From the NCBI GenBank assembly GCA_017940005.1, contig JAGAZO010000003.1, positions 109,976-173,975 of the forward strand: a stretch of DNA of 64,000 nt. The letters are read 5' to 3'. The notes beneath the pieces were generated by a model. It had not been told where the DNA came from, did not search any database, and was given only the letters and a program-made list of their open reading frames with translations. The DNA comes from Treponema sp. Lineage in GTDB: Bacteria; Spirochaetota; Spirochaetia; Treponematales; Treponemataceae. Of the stretch, positions 17,013 through 27,665 are shown one piece after another. Position numbers and translations under genes: made by a program. Every line of letters begins with the position of its first letter. Within the stretch, counting starts at the first letter, position 1.

Positions 17013-18179
17013 TTATTTTTTGTTCGGCATCGCCATATATGAATTAATAATTTTTTCAAAGTACGTTTTGTTTGCATCATATGCGCCTTTAAAAACGGTG
17101 AGCGCAAAGAAGTAAAAGCCGCCGTCAGATTTTTTTGTTAATTTTCGGTACACATGCGTCACGCTTTTTTTTTCGCTGTCGTAGAATGTGCAGCGCGTTA
17201 CGTATTTGCCGTCTTGTTTTGATATGGAAATAGTGCGCCAGTCTGCATACGATGTGCCGCTGCTCAAAATGAGGCGACGAATTGCGCCTGCGTCCGCACT
17301 CTGCGATGATGTTTCATTTGGCGGGAGCGCTGCCATTGAAACTACCGCATCGTTTTCGAGCATCCACATGTTTTCCATCGCGTGATTCCACTGCGCGTCA
17401 AGCTCGACGCTTTGCCCGTCTGAAGATGTGAATGTTTTTTTCTCTGCATTTTTTTTGAGCGTTGAAGCAGTTTTTTTTGCCGCATATGAATCAGGAAATC
17501 CTGTGAAATGTGCAAACGATGTGTCTTGCGACGAGGCGATTTTTCCTGCGGTGACAATCTCAAATACAATAGCCATGTCATCGCCGCGCGCAATTTTTTT
17601 GACGTTGAAAAGCGGCACATAATAATCATACTCTATGACGACGCTGCCGCCAAACTGCATAAAATTGTCAGGCACAATGCGCTCGTTTTGCAGCACGATG
17701 TGCCCTGCTTTGATTCTGCGCGCGTTCAGCTCGTATATCATGTCGTGGAGATAGTTGATGATTTCGCCATCGTACATGGTGCGCTCTGTGACGAGCCGTT
17801 CGCCAGTGATTTCCATGTGGTCAGCGTTCGGGTCAACAGTAAAAAAAAGCGTGACGGTGAGCGGCTCAAGATTTTTTTGCGCAGGCGCGTAATAGCGCGC
17901 GGCATATGTTTTTTCATCGTAGCATAAAAATCCCACATATGATTTTCGCTTAAACGTTTTGTCTTCGTAGTACACGTATTCGCCGCTTGTGTCTGCTACA
18001 TATGGCGTAAATCCTGGAAGCGCAAATGCGCTTGCCGCGCATGCAAAAAGAGCTGCGGCAATGCACGCTCGCACAATGAGCATCGTTATGCGCGCCGTAT
18101 GGGAATTGCTAACTGCTCGCGCGTGTGCAGCACTTTTCGCTTTGCATGCATAAAAAAAATCAGGAATCGTTCTCGTCAT
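17013..18179 (-). CDS. Hypothetical exported protein downstream of proS
   Basis: 388 residues from the ATG at 18179, which has GGAG six bases upstream and lies 17 bp after the proS stop, so the gene is probably co-transcribed with proS. The hydrophobic signal segment (Ile-Ala-Ala-Ala-Leu-Phe-Ala-Cys-Ala-Ala-Ser-Ala-Phe-Ala) begins only after about 36 residues; starting at the in-frame ATG 18083 would give a normal signal peptide but lacks a ribosome binding site. The mature chain is rich in Tyr, Lys and Asp with beta-strand character and ends Met-Ala-Met-Pro-Asn-Lys-Lys. No family recognised; location is probably the periplasm. Confidence 0.65.
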   Translation of the reverse strand: MTRTIPDFFYACKAKSAAHARAVSNSHTARITMLIVRACIAAALFACAASAFALPGFTPYVADTSGEYVYYEDKTFKRKSYVGFLCYDEKTYAARYYAPAQKNLEPLTVTLFFTVDPNADHMEITGERLVTERTMYDGEIINYLHDMIYELNARRIKAGHIVLQNERIVPDNFMQFGGSVVIEYDYYVPLFNVKKIARGDDMAIVFEIVTAGKIASSQDTSFAHFTGFPDSYAAKKTASTLKKNAEKKTFTSSDGQSVELDAQWNHAMENMWMLENDAVVSMAALPPNETSSQSADAGAIRRLILSSGTSYADWRTISISKQDGKYVTRCTFYDSEKKSVTHVYRKLTKKSDGGFYFFALTVFKGAYDANKTYFEKIINSYMAMPNKK

Positions 18180-18196
18180 GTTTTCTCCGTTTTGTG

Positions 18197-20041
18197 TTAC
18201 TCTGCGTTCAACGCGGCAAGTGCATCATTCACTATTTTTGCTGCGGCATTTGCTGCGTCACTTGCGGGAACAAGTGCGCTTTCGCTTTTTGCACGTTCTT
18301 TTATTTCTACGTTCGGCAGATTTTTTTCACCGACAACGATGCGCACAGGAATGCCAAGCAAATCCATGTCGGCAAATTTTACGCCTGGCCGCTCGTTTCT
18401 GTCGTCGAGCAACACTTCTATGCCACGTGAAGCAAGCTCATCATATAGTGTATCGGCAGTTTTTTTCATTGCGCCATCATATTTTATGGGCACGATTGCA
18501 ACATGATACGGCGCTGTGCTCATCGGCCAGATGATGCCTTTGTCGTCATGATGCGCTTCGATAATTGAAGCGAGCGTTCTGTCAAGTCCAATTCCATAAC
18601 TGCCCATGAGCGGCGTTTGCGCTTTTCCGTTTGCGTCAAGGTACGTTACGCCCATAGATTTTGTGTATTTTGTGCCGAGCTTAAATATGTGCCCAAGCTC
18701 ATTGCCTTTTTTTGTGTAAAGCGTTTCGCCACACTCTGCGCATGTATCGCCTGCTTTTACGGTGCGCACATCGCACGTCATAAACGGCACAAAGTCGCGC
18801 ACTGGCTCAACATGCATAGTGTCAAAATCTTTTTCACCAGAGCCAGTAACTGCGTCATGGACGCGCACATCATACGTGCCGTCTGCGTTTTTTTTCATAA
18901 CGCTTTCGTCTGCAATGAGCGGCAATTTTGTTAATCCTACAGGGCCGACAAATCCGTGCGGTGCGTTTGAATAAGCGACAACATCTTGCGCCTCTGCAAG
19001 TTCCGCACCGCTCGCTTTTAGCACGGCTGCAAGCTTTGCTTCGTTCACGTCCAAGTCGCCGCGAATTGCGACAGCTACAAAACTTTCGGGATAATACTCT
19101 GTGCCGCTTTCATCTTTTTCTTTCTTGAAAGAACCAGGCGCGTCCGATAAATCGAGCGCACAGTTGTACACTTTGTAGATGAGCACTTTTATAAACTGCA
19201 TTGCGCTCATCTTAAAAAATTGTTCCATCTGCTCGATTGTTTCAACGCCAGGACATGCAACTTTTTCAATCGGCTGCGTCGCAGGTTTTTGCGCGTTGCC
19301 GTGCATGTCTACTGCAGTGTCGTGCGCGCATGTTGCTTTTTCTACATTTGCTGCATAGCCGCATGTTGGGCACAAGATGAGCGTGTTGTCGCCAATCTCA
19401 CTTTCCACCATGAATTCTTCAGAGCCTGAACCGCCCATAGCGCCTGTGTCTGCGCGCACTGAAATGACGTCAAGCCCCATGCGTTTGAAAATGCGCCTGT
19501 ATGCGCGCGCGCATGTTTCATAGCTTTTGTCAAGCGACTGCGCGTCTGCATCGAATGAGTATGCATCCATCATGATGAATTCTCTGCCGCGCATGACGCC
19601 GTAGCGCGGACGGATTTCGTCGCGATATTTTGTGTTGATTTGATATATGAAGATAGGCAGTTGCTTGTACGATGTGAGTCCGTCACGAATGAGCGCGGTG
19701 AACGCTTCTTCTGCAGTGGGGCTTACAACCATGTCTTGCCCGCTTCTCGTTTTTGCGCGCAGCATCTCTTCGCCAAATGTTTGCCAGCGTCCGCTCTCTT
19801 TCCATAAGTCGCCCGGCTGTACGACAGGTGGCTTTATTTCAAGGATGCCAGCTGCATCAAGTTCCTCTCGAATAATGTTTTCTACTTTACGATATGCACG
19901 AAAACCGAGCGGCATATATGCGTACAATCCATTTGCCAATTTTTTGATAAGACCTGCGCGCATCATGAGCTGATGGCTTGCAATAACGGCATCGTTCGGT
20001 GCTTCGCGCAACGTTGAAATAAGTGTTTGGGATGCTTTCAT
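18197..20041 (-). CDS. proS: Prolyl-tRNA synthetase
   Basis: 614 residues from ATG 20041 (Met-Lys-Ala-Ser-Gln-Thr-Leu). The frame stays open 57 codons further upstream, but that stretch is not conserved-looking and crosses the promoter. Bacterial-type ProRS: class II motif 1 near Arg-Ala-Tyr-Arg-Lys-Val-Glu, motif 2 around Tyr-Arg-Asp-Glu-Ile-Arg-Pro-Arg-Tyr-Gly (about residue 140), the inserted editing domain in the middle, motif 3 Gly-Ser-Tyr-Gly-Ile-Gly-Leu-Asp-Arg-Thr (about 440), and the C-terminal anticodon-binding domain. It charges tRNA-Pro with proline in the cytoplasm. A promoter pair ends six bases before the ATG, so the mRNA is predicted to be leaderless. Confidence 0.97.
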   Translation of the reverse strand: MKASQTLISTLREAPNDAVIASHQLMMRAGLIKKLANGLYAYMPLGFRAYRKVENIIREELDAAGILEIKPPVVQPGDLWKESGRWQTFGEEMLRAKTRSGQDMVVSPTAEEAFTALIRDGLTSYKQLPIFIYQINTKYRDEIRPRYGVMRGREFIMMDAYSFDADAQSLDKSYETCARAYRRIFKRMGLDVISVRADTGAMGGSGSEEFMVESEIGDNTLILCPTCGYAANVEKATCAHDTAVDMHGNAQKPATQPIEKVACPGVETIEQMEQFFKMSAMQFIKVLIYKVYNCALDLSDAPGSFKKEKDESGTEYYPESFVAVAIRGDLDVNEAKLAAVLKASGAELAEAQDVVAYSNAPHGFVGPVGLTKLPLIADESVMKKNADGTYDVRVHDAVTGSGEKDFDTMHVEPVRDFVPFMTCDVRTVKAGDTCAECGETLYTKKGNELGHIFKLGTKYTKSMGVTYLDANGKAQTPLMGSYGIGLDRTLASIIEAHHDDKGIIWPMSTAPYHVAIVPIKYDGAMKKTADTLYDELASRGIEVLLDDRNERPGVKFADMDLLGIPVRIVVGEKNLPNVEIKERAKSESALVPASDAANAAAKIVNDALAALNAE

Positions 20042-20047
20042 TCTGCT

Positions 20048-20076
20048 ATTGTAGCGCAAGCACAATCGTTCTGCAA
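20048..20076 (-). promoter_or_regulatory. Sigma70-like promoter of proS
   Basis: On the minus strand: TTGCAG (20076-20071), 17-bp spacer, TACAAT (20053-20048), six bases, ATG. The clearest case of the leaderless layout in this window. Confidence 0.65.
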
Positions 20077-20183
20077 GTAAACGCCAATCGTGTGTTGGAG
20101 AGAAATGCAAAACGCGCTCACAGCTACACCATGATTTTGATGTAACTGTCGTGTTTATACTATTAATTAATCGTAATTTGTTG

Positions 20184-20189
20184 TATAAT
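20184..20189 (+). promoter_or_regulatory. -10 hexamer upstream of the giant surface-protein gene
   Basis: Perfect TATAAT, about 70 bp upstream of the start. No good -35 at the usual spacing. The leader has a normal ribosome binding site (AGGAG) before the ATG at 20261. Confidence 0.45.
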
Positions 20190-20260
20190 ATAATAAGGTT
20201 ACATTGCAGCAATGTATGTGGAAGAGATAGGCAGCAAGTAAATGTTTTGCAGGAGCTACT

Positions 20261-23200
20261 ATGGGCGGTATAATTCGCGCGATTAAGTCTTCGATTTCAC
20301 TCTGTGCTTTTGCACTGTGTGTGCTGTGTATGGACAGTGTATGGGGGCAGACAACATATACATGGACGGGAACGAATGGACAGACTTGGAGCAATAAATT
20401 AAATTGGTCTCCTAATTGGCCATCTGATGATATACCTGCTGATGCAACACTTATAGTACCTAATGGTTGTGTTAATTATCCGCTGGTACAAGGTTCGTTT
20501 GCAAATGAAATCGATAGCCTGACGATTGAAAATACAGCATTTGTTAATTACAGCACAACTAGTAATTTAAAAATAAAATCAAGTTTTACGAATAATGGAA
20601 TAATCAATTATCAATCTTCAGGACGTATACAAAATATTTATGAACAGGTATGGAATCACGGTGGTACGGTGTATTTTTTTAGCAGTGCTGGTGATATTGA
20701 TAATGTAACGTATTATAATTTATATATAGCGGCAGGGAGTCATGCCTCGTCTGATGGTTTTACGGTAACTAATGAATTAACTATAATGACGGGGACAGCG
20801 GTAGATGCACAAAATGGTACTGGCACTGTCACTGTTGGCAACCGCATTGACGTAACGGGAGCGCTTTCGTGCACAAATCTTACATGCACAAATACAACTG
20901 CTACTTCTGTGTCGGGCACGGGAACGATTGCTATTAGCGGGAGTTTATCTGCAACACGAGTAGCCGTTACCGATACAACGATTACGTTTAACGGTTCGGG
21001 AACGACAATAATTAATGGGAACAATTTATTCGCCACTGTGAACATCAATAGCAGTGTTTCTCTTGTAATGATCAACGGCTCCAATTCGTTTGAATCGCTT
21101 GAGTGCACTGATGCTGCAGGCAAAACAATCTTGTTTAAGGCGGGAACAACGCAAACTATCTCATCATCGCTCAAGTTGTCTGGTTCAGCTGATGCAGACG
21201 GACAGCGACTTTCACTTTCGAATGATGGTGGAGAGCAATGGAAAATAAAATTTACCGGAATAAATTCAGCAGCCAATTTTTTGCTTAAGAATTTATCAGT
21301 AGCTAATTCAAACAATTTATCAGATTTTTTATTTACTCCATCTGACTGTGTTGATGGAGGCAACAACACTGGTTGGTGGTCAGTTGCGCCTGCAGCTTCA
21401 TACACATGGAAAGGCACTTATTCATCTGACTGGAATACTGCAACAAACTGGGAAACGGGCGGTAGCGTTGCATCTGTTCCACCATCTTCATCTGACAGCG
21501 TGATGATTGCTGCTTCAGCTTCAAACTGGCCTGTTATATCTTCACCAAGCCAAGCAGTGGCGAGTTTGGAAATAGCAGTAAATGCGCGTTTAACGCTTTC
21601 AGCCAGCAGCGACCTCACGTTGACCGGCACGCTCATAAATAAAGGTACAATCATCTATGAAAGTAGCGGTAGAATAAAACGCAGCGGTGCATTTTATAAT
21701 GACGCACTGAACAATGGTACTGTTGTATACCAAAGTGCAACAGCTGGTATTCTACATGGCGGTACATATGCAAACTTGACTGTGAAGCCTGGCAACACAT
21801 GGGAAACGGATGCTAGTCTCACGGTGCATAAGCTTTTGCGTATTGAGGGGTATTACACTGGCAGTATGCTCTCTGATGGGCGCGCCCAATTCTCCCACGC
21901 TGTCACTGTTGGCGAAAAATTGATTGTTGACAATGGGGGCAGAGCTTTCTTTTTGACCGATGCAAATTTTCAAGCTGTTAATGTTGGTGCAGGTGCAGAG
22001 GTAGTGCATTTTAATGCAGGAGCTGGCGGTACAAGCACAACTATCAACAGTGCTGCTGCTATGCAAGGGAAAGTCATATCGCTTGGAAATAATTCGAGTG
22101 ACACCTTTACAGTGAACGGCACGCTTTCAGTTGCACCAAGCAACAGCGTAACTCTTGCTGGCGAGTTCACTGCAACTGGATTTACATTTAGTAGTGCTGC
22201 CGTGCTTACGGACGACACAACACTCGTTGCAACTGGAAGCGGTGGTATGGCAACATTTTCTGGCACTGTTGCAGGCAATGCTCATATGCTTACATTCGGC
22301 AGCGATACCCAGTCAACCGCCGCAAAATTTGAAAACAGTGCAGACAGTATTGCATCGCTTGATGTACACGGCTCATTGGATATAAGCGGCACTGTTAAAG
22401 TGACTGACGTGGTTACTAGTACAGGCTCATTGCAGAATAGCGGCTCATTGCAATGCGCCGCATTGTCGTTTTTAGGAGCATCTTCTAATATAACTGGCGC
22501 GGGCACCGTTGCAACAACTGATTTTAATTTTTCGCCAATATCTGCAATAGCAGAGCTTTCTATTTCAGCAGGCACTATTACTGTTTTGGGCGATATAACA
22601 GTAACCGATGGCAAAATAAATGCTACTGGCGGAACGATAAATTTTGCAGCGGGTGCGTCGTCAAGGGTGACTGGAAGCAATATATTTGCAGTGATGGAAA
22701 TATTATCTGGCGCAAATGTTGTATTTGAAGAAAAAAATACCTTTGCTGAATTGAAAATACGCACATCAGATGTTACTTTCAATGCAGACAACGAATTTAC
22801 CACATTTGATTGTGTAGGCGGCAACAAAACACTTACGTTTGCAGCAGGAACAACGCAAATAGTTACAACAAAGCTTTTTCTCCAAGGAGTTGACAACGGT
22901 TATTATGAGCTTGTAAGCGACGTACCAGGCAGCCAATGGAACATACAATTTAATGGTTCTTCGGCCAATCTTATGCTTAAATATTTAAAAGTCAAAGATT
23001 CTAAGAACATGTCATCAGCAGCATTTGTAGCGGTGAACAGTGTAAATAACGGCAACAATGAGAAATGGCTTTTTGCGTTGACGTGGAAAACTGACGCCGT
23101 TACAGCTGCATGGAATACTGCGTCAAATTGGGATGGCGCTGTGGTGCCAGGTACAGATGGAACAAAAGGCATTGATGTTGTTATTCCATCCGGTGCAACA

Positions 23201-26200
23201 AACTATCCAAAAGTTGAAACCACATCATACGAAATCGGTGCATTGACAATTGAAACAGGTGCATCTATTGAATTTGCTAATACAGATTTGACTATAAACG
23301 GGAGCCTCGAAAATGCCGGTACAATCATCTATACAAATAACGGTCGTATAAAAAAGAACAGCACATTTATTAATGATGCAGAACGCGGTGGCACTGTGCA
23401 GTATAAAGCAGGTACAGGCAACATCAGCAGTACCAGTAATACCAATGACTATGGAAATCTCGAAATTGCTTCGGGTACATGGACTGCTTCAGACGATATT
23501 GTCGTGAAAAATAATGTCACTGTTTCTGGTTCCGCTGCAGCAAAGTTTGATAAACAATTAACGGTGAGTGGTGCAATAAGCGCTTCGTCTACAACTACGG
23601 TGACATTTAATGGCGCGGTAAAAGCGCAGTCTATTGTTACGGGGACAGTGTATGTTAACGGCGGTATCATCGAAACAGCAGGTGGGCAGACATATAACGG
23701 AGCTGTAACACTGGGGAACAATGCAGTATTCCGTACGACGACCACCGATGCATCGATTATATTTGCTGCTACTGTTGACGGTGCTTATGATTTTAAAATA
23801 GCTGCGGGAAACAGTGGTAACGTTACCTTTGAAGGCAGTCTTGGCAGTACAACATCACTTTTAGATATTGATGTGAGAGGCGACAACATTATATTTAAAA
23901 ACAATGTCAGAAGCACCAAGTCGCTTACAGTAATCGCAAATGGGGAAGTGACGCTTAAAGGAACGTCGTACCATACAGATGCCAAGCAAATATTTGATGC
24001 AGCAAAAGGCGTGCGGTATGTGTGCGAGGCGTCTGCGAGTACAAAAAGCGAGTGGAATGCAGGAAGTGAACATATCTCGCTTTCTGCTGATTTATTTCTT
24101 GACCATACTAACACGCTTCAATTGAAAAGCAATCTTTCATGTAAAAACGCTTATTTTTACAGCGGCACGCTTGACATGCAGGGGAAGTCTTTTACGACGA
24201 GCGAAGATTTTGTTGTGTGGGGAAGCAACTACAATGCAACTGACACGAATTGGAGTTCATCCAACACACGATGGGCATATTTTTTTCAACAGGAGCCGTC
24301 GTATAAACCGCGTGCAGGCGGTACATATACAGATCACGTGCTGACAGTAACGGCTCCATCTGCAACATTTGCTGCTACAAATGGTTTGGACGCTGCGACT
24401 ATTCATGTGAACGGTAATTTTTACAACAACGGTGCGCATATGAATTGCGGTGCATTCACATTGCATCTGCCAGATTCTAGTGCAAGCAAACCAGTAGTGA
24501 ATACAACGAATACGGTGACTGAACGGCAGTGGGGCGTGCCGTATGCTGTTGCATGTAATATGACTGTTGCAAATAGTACTGCTACAACAGGATGGGTTGC
24601 CGCGGCGCAAAACGTGTCTAATGGTGGCGGTTCTCGTCATTGGCAGTTTGCATCTCCGAAAATTGTAGAAGCGTATACGGTATCTGACAATGTTGTATTT
24701 GTCCGTTTTGATATGCAGCTTGAAAATTCTTATGGTGAGATAGGTCAGGCGATTAGTGATGCAGTGCCCTCAAAGAATGCTGGCGGCATTTGGTACAATT
24801 CGGGGGCATTGCAATTTACGAGTGTATCAAAAGACAAAGACGGCAATGCACTGCCAAATGATGACACCGCTGAATTTTATTTACACACGACAAATGGAAG
24901 CTGGAACACTGATGCCACAGGGAGCAATAAAGGTGACGTGCAGAGCACCGATGGCGCAGGCAGTCATTGTGAGGTAACGCCAGATATTACCATGCTTGAA
25001 GGCGTGTTTTCCGCTGCCTCTGGAAAAACGATGTGCCGTAATTACAATGCAAAAACAGTTGCAGACGCGTATACTGCTGTTGCCGACAAATGCGCTCCAG
25101 TGCTTGTCGCTGTATACACAGGGCAAGAGTTGCATGTACCGCCAGATGGGAGCGATCCCGCTGTCCAGATGCATTACGATGCACACAATTTTGTCGAGTT
25201 CCGCTATTCAGAGAAGGTGGAGATTGATAGCGTTGCGTTTGATGCGGTAAATGTAAAAGCAACAGAACAGCTCGGAGCTATTACTGTAAGCGACGAAAAA
25301 ATGACCGTTGCAGGTTTTGCGTCTATGTCAGGCTTTGTAGATGCGGGCAATCGTGCTACGAAGATGAGCGATACGAGCGTTCATGCGCTCTATCGAAAAT
25401 TTGCAGTGATTGCAGGAGCTATTCCTGAAGAACAAACGCATCGCGTACGTGTTTCCATTGCAGGATATGTGGACGGTACTGTGTCATTTGACGGTGGTAT
25501 GTATAACAACTGGGTGGGGTATATCGATTCAGCGAAAACGCCTTCTGGCGAAGTGACGCGTATAGAAAATCATCACATAAAAGATGCTGTGGGCAATGTT
25601 CTTGCCAGTGTCAGCGCAGAAACATTAATAATTAATAATTTCCTTACTATAGATAGGCAGCTTTATTTGCTTCTATCGAGCGCGCATCTCTATGGCGAAT
25701 GGGATGTTTCGCCGCCGACATTCGCTCCGTTCCGCACTGCTGCTGTGGCGTGGAATGACGCAAAGACAATAGCAGAGCGTGAAATCATTGGTGCCGGGCC
25801 ATCTGGCGCGGTAAATGCCGATTGGCTTGAAATCCATTTGCTTGACAACACACCAACATATGAAGCGGCTGAAAGCTATACGTGGTTTACCAAAGTAGGT
25901 TGGTGCAGTGGAAGCGTGACGTCAAATGTTGTTGCGAGCACACCAGATGAAAATGGTGGTGCACGAGCATTTGTTACAGACGCAAGTAAAACGCGCGGTG
26001 GCATACGTCAATCTTCATTAGTTGGTGCTCACACGGCATTCTCATATACAATTGATGGAAGCACTCATTCGTACTCGTTTTCTTCTGTGATGGGCGGTGC
26101 AGAAAACTTTGTATTTAAAACAACGCTTACTGACACAATTGCGGATAAAGACAGTTTATATTTCAGATTGCAGCTTGAAAATCCTTCGATTCCGCTTTCA

Positions 26201-27616
26201 ACACAGTTCACTGTTACGTTTGATGCAAACGCATGTTGCATTACTGATCTTGCGGGAAATCGTATGAATGTGGGCACGAAAGCAAAAAGCATCGATTTAA
26301 AACCACCTGAATTAGCGATGACGATTGCACCTCTTGCTTCGCCGTCTGACGTGGTGTATAAAAAACTGTTGATAATCTTTTCAAAAAAATTATCAGATGA
26401 AATAAATTCACAACTTGAAAATGTTCCTAATTGGTTTAAGCTTAATCCATTGAAAGATCATACGACAACTGATATAGCGATTGCGGCAACTCCAGCTGTT
26501 ATAGCGTTTTCAAATGAAAAAGCAACAGGACTCATTTTAGAATTGACAAGAGCTGTCACGCTTGATGATATACAAAACATGTGCATTGTAGTAAAAGAAG
26601 ATATTGGACCATCGATTGATCCTGTCTCCGGTGCAATAAATCCTTCTGTATCATTTATTAAAGATTCATTCGGCAATTCTTTGCCATGGCACGCTGCCCA
26701 CGCATTGAGCGATTTTGCAGTAAATGCAGTACAGCTTTTGTACGCATACGATGATAGAATTGATAAAATGAAGACGTTGCTAGCTGATGCAGATTCAAAT
26801 CTTACTATACGCGACTGGAATAAAGAGCAACAGAATAATGGCACGCTTTTTACTGATAGCGACATTACGCTCGTTGGTAAACTTTTTGACGGTACCGATA
26901 ACAAGACAGATGGCGGTGCAGCAATGTTTGCATCATCGCCGTATATATATTTTTCACGTAATCCTAGCAGCGATTCTGTGTCGGTGAACAGCAATTCGCT
27001 TACTAAACTTGACTGGCGCATATGGCTGCCATCAATATTCACCGCGCTTGCAGAAAGCGAGAATGAAAATATTGATTATGAAAAAGATGTCACAAGCACT
27101 GACAATGCATTTACGTTTGTGATACCTAAGGGAACAGGTGGTTGGCAAAGCGGCGATCAAGTGAGTTTTATGTTTGAACTTCCATGCGATGTAATTCATA
27201 CTCCTGTGTATGATGGCACTTCTTATAGCGGGGATGTTTGGCCGTTGTATGCGCTACGTCTCAAAAACAACAGCGACATAACGTCTCTTGATTTGTGGTC
27301 ATTTTGTCTAAAAGACCAGATAACGCAGCGCGGCGGAGTGAGTATTTTCAATAACGTGATAGACGCGAATGCAGGCGAAAGCGTTACAATCAAAGTGGCT
27401 GTGCCAAAAGAGGGAAAAATTAGCATTATGATAATGACGCTCGACGGCGACATAGTGCAATATCTTGAGCGCGGCACTGTACAAGCTGGTGAGAAGTTTT
27501 ACTCATGGAACGGTACGACGAAAGCGGGAAAGAAAGTTGCGCGTGGTATGTATTTTGTGCGCATTGTGGGCGCTGGCATTGACGAAACGCGCAAAGTGAT
27601 GGTTGTAAAAGAGTGA
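20261..27616 (+). CDS. Giant modular surface protein with FlgD-like C-terminal domain
   Basis: 2451 residues with a signal peptide (Met-Gly-Gly-Ile-Ile-Arg, hydrophobic core, ending near Val-Trp-Gly-Gln). Three related modules begin near residues 32, 381 and 940, each opening Tyr/Leu-Thr-Trp then Trp-(Ser/Asn)-x-x-x-Asn-Trp, followed by a Pro-rich turn, Asn-Tyr-Pro or Asn-Trp-Pro, a stretch of Thr/Ser beta strands, and Gly-(Thr/Ile)-Ile-(Ile/Asn)-Tyr-x-x-x-Gly-Arg-Ile. The strand-rich repeats suggest a beta-solenoid like those of autotransporter or hemagglutinin passengers. The C-terminal 75 residues (Ser-Ile-Met-Ile-Met-Thr-Leu-Asp-Gly then Gly-Met-Tyr-Phe-Val-Arg-Ile) form a FlgD-like Ig domain, common at the end of treponemal exported proteins. 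Likely an adhesin or surface layer component; the ligand is unknown. The first 500 bp are AT-rich compared with the rest. Confidence 0.8.
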   Translation: MGGIIRAIKSSISLCAFALCVLCMDSVWGQTTYTWTGTNGQTWSNKLNWSPNWPSDDIPADATLIVPNGCVNYPLVQGSFANEIDSLTIENTAFVNYSTTSNLKIKSSFTNNGIINYQSSGRIQNIYEQVWNHGGTVYFFSSAGDIDNVTYYNLYIAAGSHASSDGFTVTNELTIMTGTAVDAQNGTGTVTVGNRIDVTGALSCTNLTCTNTTATSVSGTGTIAISGSLSATRVAVTDTTITFNGSGTTIINGNNLFATVNINSSVSLVMINGSNSFESLECTDAAGKTILFKAGTTQTISSSLKLSGSADADGQRLSLSNDGGEQWKIKFTGINSAANFLLKNLSVANSNNLSDFLFTPSDCVDGGNNTGWWSVAPAASYTWKGTYSSDWNTATNWETGGSVASVPPSSSDSVMIAASASNWPVISSPSQAVASLEIAVNARLTLSASSDLTLTGTLINKGTIIYESSGRIKRSGAFYNDALNNGTVVYQSATAGILHGGTYANLTVKPGNTWETDASLTVHKLLRIEGYYTGSMLSDGRAQFSHAVTVGEKLIVDNGGRAFFLTDANFQAVNVGAGAEVVHFNAGAGGTSTTINSAAAMQGKVISLGNNSSDTFTVNGTLSVAPSNSVTLAGEFTATGFTFSSAAVLTDDTTLVATGSGGMATFSGTVAGNAHMLTFGSDTQSTAAKFENSADSIASLDVHGSLDISGTVKVTDVVTSTGSLQNSGSLQCAALSFLGASSNITGAGTVATTDFNFSPISAIAELSISAGTITVLGDITVTDGKINATGGTINFAAGASSRVTGSNIFAVMEILSGANVVFEEKNTFAELKIRTSDVTFNADNEFTTFDCVGGNKTLTFAAGTTQIVTTKLFLQGVDNGYYELVSDVPGSQWNIQFNGSSANLMLKYLKVKDSKNMSSAAFVAVNSVNNGNNEKWLFALTWKTDAVTAAWNTASNWDGAVVPGTDGTKGIDVVIPSGATNYPKVETTSYEIGALTIETGASIEFANTDLTINGSLENAGTIIYTNNGRIKKNSTFINDAERGGTVQYKAGTGNISSTSNTNDYGNLEIASGTWTASDDIVVKNNVTVSGSAAAKFDKQLTVSGAISASSTTTVTFNGAVKAQSIVTGTVYVNGGIIETAGGQTYNGAVTLGNNAVFRTTTTDASIIFAATVDGAYDFKIAAGNSGNVTFEGSLGSTTSLLDIDVRGDNIIFKNNVRSTKSLTVIANGEVTLKGTSYHTDAKQIFDAAKGVRYVCEASASTKSEWNAGSEHISLSADLFLDHTNTLQLKSNLSCKNAYFYSGTLDMQGKSFTTSEDFVVWGSNYNATDTNWSSSNTRWAYFFQQEPSYKPRAGGTYTDHVLTVTAPSATFAATNGLDAATIHVNGNFYNNGAHMNCGAFTLHLPDSSASKPVVNTTNTVTERQWGVPYAVACNMTVANSTATTGWVAAAQNVSNGGGSRHWQFASPKIVEAYTVSDNVVFVRFDMQLENSYGEIGQAISDAVPSKNAGGIWYNSGALQFTSVSKDKDGNALPNDDTAEFYLHTTNGSWNTDATGSNKGDVQSTDGAGSHCEVTPDITMLEGVFSAASGKTMCRNYNAKTVADAYTAVADKCAPVLVAVYTGQELHVPPDGSDPAVQMHYDAHNFVEFRYSEKVEIDSVAFDAVNVKATEQLGAITVSDEKMTVAGFASMSGFVDAGNRATKMSDTSVHALYRKFAVIAGAIPEEQTHRVRVSIAGYVDGTVSFDGGMYNNWVGYIDSAKTPSGEVTRIENHHIKDAVGNVLASVSAETLIINNFLTIDRQLYLLLSSAHLYGEWDVSPPTFAPFRTAAVAWNDAKTIAEREIIGAGPSGAVNADWLEIHLLDNTPTYEAAESYTWFTKVGWCSGSVTSNVVASTPDENGGARAFVTDASKTRGGIRQSSLVGAHTAFSYTIDGSTHSYSFSSVMGGAENFVFKTTLTDTIADKDSLYFRLQLENPSIPLSTQFTVTFDANACCITDLAGNRMNVGTKAKSIDLKPPELAMTIAPLASPSDVVYKKLLIIFSKKLSDEINSQLENVPNWFKLNPLKDHTTTDIAIAATPAVIAFSNEKATGLILELTRAVTLDDIQNMCIVVKEDIGPSIDPVSGAINPSVSFIKDSFGNSLPWHAAHALSDFAVNAVQLLYAYDDRIDKMKTLLADADSNLTIRDWNKEQQNNGTLFTDSDITLVGKLFDGTDNKTDGGAAMFASSPYIYFSRNPSSDSVSVNSNSLTKLDWRIWLPSIFTALAESENENIDYEKDVTSTDNAFTFVIPKGTGGWQSGDQVSFMFELPCDVIHTPVYDGTSYSGDVWPLYALRLKNNSDITSLDLWSFCLKDQITQRGGVSIFNNVIDANAGESVTIKVAVPKEGKISIMIMTLDGDIVQYLERGTVQAGEKFYSWNGTTKAGKKVARGMYFVRIVGAGIDETRKVMVVKE

Positions 27617-27628
27617 TGCATTGCGCTA

Positions 27629-27657
27629 TTGCTTTGTATCGTGAAAAATCGTATACT
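27629..27657 (+). promoter_or_regulatory. Sigma70-like promoter of the PilZ gene
   Basis: TTGCTT (27629-27634), 17-bp spacer, TATACT (27652-27657), eight bases before ATG 27666. Confidence 0.55.
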
Positions 27658-27665
27658 TATTGCCT

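Noticed and set aside
20042..20212. N-terminal extension of ProRS by 57 residues
   Set aside because: The extension has no resemblance to ProRS and contains the promoter; family members start at the Met-Lys-Ala-Ser position.
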